Assembly: GCF_023698535.1 (NCBI RefSeq)
Contig: NZ_JALJCL010000005.1
Span: forward strand, 62,001-126,000
Source of the DNA: Halorientalis regularis
GTDB lineage: Archaea > Halobacteriota > Halobacteria > Halobacteriales > Haloarculaceae
DNA: 64,000 nucleotides
Direction: 5' to 3'
The notes under the pieces are model-generated. The model made no database searches, was not told the DNA's origin, and worked only from the letters and a program-made list of their open reading frames with translations. Shown here in pieces: positions 63,354 through 64,000 of the stretch (the stretch's first letter is position 1; each line of letters starts with the position of its first letter). The position numbers and the translations under genes are program-made.

Positions 63354-63513
63354 GCACCAGCATCCGGCGGCCGCAGGCCGCCGGTCACCGTCAGAGCGAC
63401 GCTCTGACGAGCACCCCCTCGTTCCCTGCGGTCACTCGCGAATCCCGTGTTTTTCGCCCACGTTTTTGCGAGGAGGGTGCGCCAGCGGCGCACCCTCCGA
63501 AGTAAAAAGGTGG
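63354..63513 (-). repeat. intergenic hairpin element, copy C
   Basis: Read on the minus strand: box I CCACCTTTTT (63513-63504), hairpin GGAGGGTGCGCC-GCT-GGCGCACCCTCC (63498-63472), box II GCAAAAACGTGGGCGAAAAAC (63469-63449), a spacer, hairpin GTCAGAGCG-T-CGCTCTGAC (63408-63390), hairpin CCGGCGGCC-TGC-GGCCGCCGG (63384-63364), box III GGATGCTGGTGC (63365-63354). It fills the second half of the 301-base gap 63214-63514. The order matches copies B and D. The T5 of box I lies just after the stop of the gene ending at 63515. Confidence 0.75.
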
Positions 63514-63514
63514 T

Positions 63515-64000
63515 TTAGCAGACGGGTTTCGGGTTCACGCCCAAGTCTTCGAGGGTGTCGAAGTAGTCGTCGTAGGCGGCCTGGATGGTGTCGACGGCGG
63601 CCTCGTGGGCCAGGTCCTCGTCGGCGTCGGTCGCACACGCGTCGGCGAGGGTGTCGGCGGCGTCGTCGGCGAGCGATTCGACGGCGTCGCGCACGTCGCG
63701 GAAAGTGCTGGCGGTCCCCGGGGCAGCCTGCCCGACGAAGAAGCCGACGGCCTGGGAGGTCTTGTTCTCGACAACCAGCGTCCAGCCGAGGACACCGGCG
63801 ACGCGCTCGGGCGCGGTGTCGAGGGCCTGCATGGATTCGGCGAGCGGGGAGGGCGTGCTGGCCTCGTGGTCGCCGAGTTCGCCGGCGACGGTGCCGTACT
63901 GCTCGCCGGCCAGATCGGCGGCGTCGGCGAAGAACTCGGCGGCGGGGCCGTCTGCCGCGTCGGCCCAGTCCTCGAAGGTGGCTGCGGCGTGGTGGAAGGT
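63515..64000 (-). CDS. rubrerythrin-like helical protein (N-terminus outside window)
   Basis: The last 161 residues are visible and end GVNPKPVC at TAA 63515. The sequence is helical and acidic: TFHHAAATFEDWADAADGPAAEFFADAADLAGEQYG, RVAGVLGWTLVVENKTSQAVGFFVGQAAPGTASTFRDV, DTIQAAYDDYFDTLEDLG. It matches a haloarchaeal family of about 210 residues with a four-helix, rubrerythrin-like layout and a conserved NPKPVC tail. The iron-binding EExxH motifs are not evident in the visible part. Its role is unknown. Confidence 0.6.
   Translation of the reverse strand, partial: TFHHAAATFEDWADAADGPAAEFFADAADLAGEQYGTVAGELGDHEASTPSPLAESMQALDTAPERVAGVLGWTLVVENKTSQAVGFFVGQAAPGTASTFRDVRDAVESLADDAADTLADACATDADEDLAHEAAVDTIQAAYDDYFDTLEDLGVNPKPVC

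Overview
The window is a stretch of haloarchaeal chromosome. Base composition is GC-rich and the proteins are strongly acidic. It carries archaeal L31e, L39e and eIF6, a tRNA-Arg with an archaeal bulge-helix-bulge intron, and TATA boxes 25-30 bases before start codons (leaderless transcription). The gene set and style suggest a Haloarcula/Halomicrobium-like organism; that placement is inference. Almost all of it is ordinary core chromosome: no CRISPR array, transposase, integrase or rRNA was seen.

Layout. 0-8 kb: surE (cut by the window edge), two MgtE half-transporters, a nucleoside-recognition membrane protein, a zinc microprotein, a damaged CBS-MaoC gene, an SNase lipoprotein, a membrane-anchored sulfite-oxidase-like protein, and a UPF0200/UPF0201/HAD operon. 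8.2 kb: tRNA-Arg(UCU) with decayed copies of its 3' end. 9.2-14.5 kb: a complete branched-chain amino-acid-type ABC importer, with the binding-protein gene facing the four-gene permease/ATPase operon. 14.6-15.7 kb: L39e-L31e-eIF6. 16-29 kb: ZIP transporter, RNA 2',3'-cyclic phosphodiesterase, JAMM protein, solute symporter, AbrB-PhoU regulator, agmatinase family, TPR-DUF424 pair, enolase-superfamily enzyme, SufS, AzlCD and SufU. 29-46.8 kb: PAS histidine kinase, RtcA and amino-acid biosynthesis (thrC, serA, serB, metX between two O-acetylhomoserine sulfhydrylases, a PLP aminotransferase), then ligA. 46.8-64 kb: Tat-exported protein, two tandem small paralogues, uvrC, a four-repeat cysteine surface protein, SPFH, MOSC, UspA, TauE/SafE, uvrB, two MFS paralogues around a HEAT-repeat gene, and a truncated helical-bundle protein.

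The most interesting structure is non-coding. Four intergenic regions (8.4, 15.8, 28.7 and 63.4 kb) share one skeleton: CCACC(A)TTTTT, a perfect hairpin with a short loop, the box AAAAACGTGGGCGAAAAA, more hairpins, and in three of them an end box containing TGCTGGTGC. The stems differ in sequence while the boxes are kept. In the 28.7-kb copy the central box is split by about 106 bases carrying three further hairpins. Similar short-loop hairpins form arrays at 22.8, 29.3 and 47.6 kb, and two sit in frame inside the CBS-domain gene at 3.9 kb. This looks like a family of palindromic elements that insert between genes and occasionally within them.

Other leads are a four-fold cysteine domain with exactly 33 residues between paired cysteines, a HAD protein lacking its nucleophile, and a repeat-plus-palindrome control region before the liv binding-protein gene.
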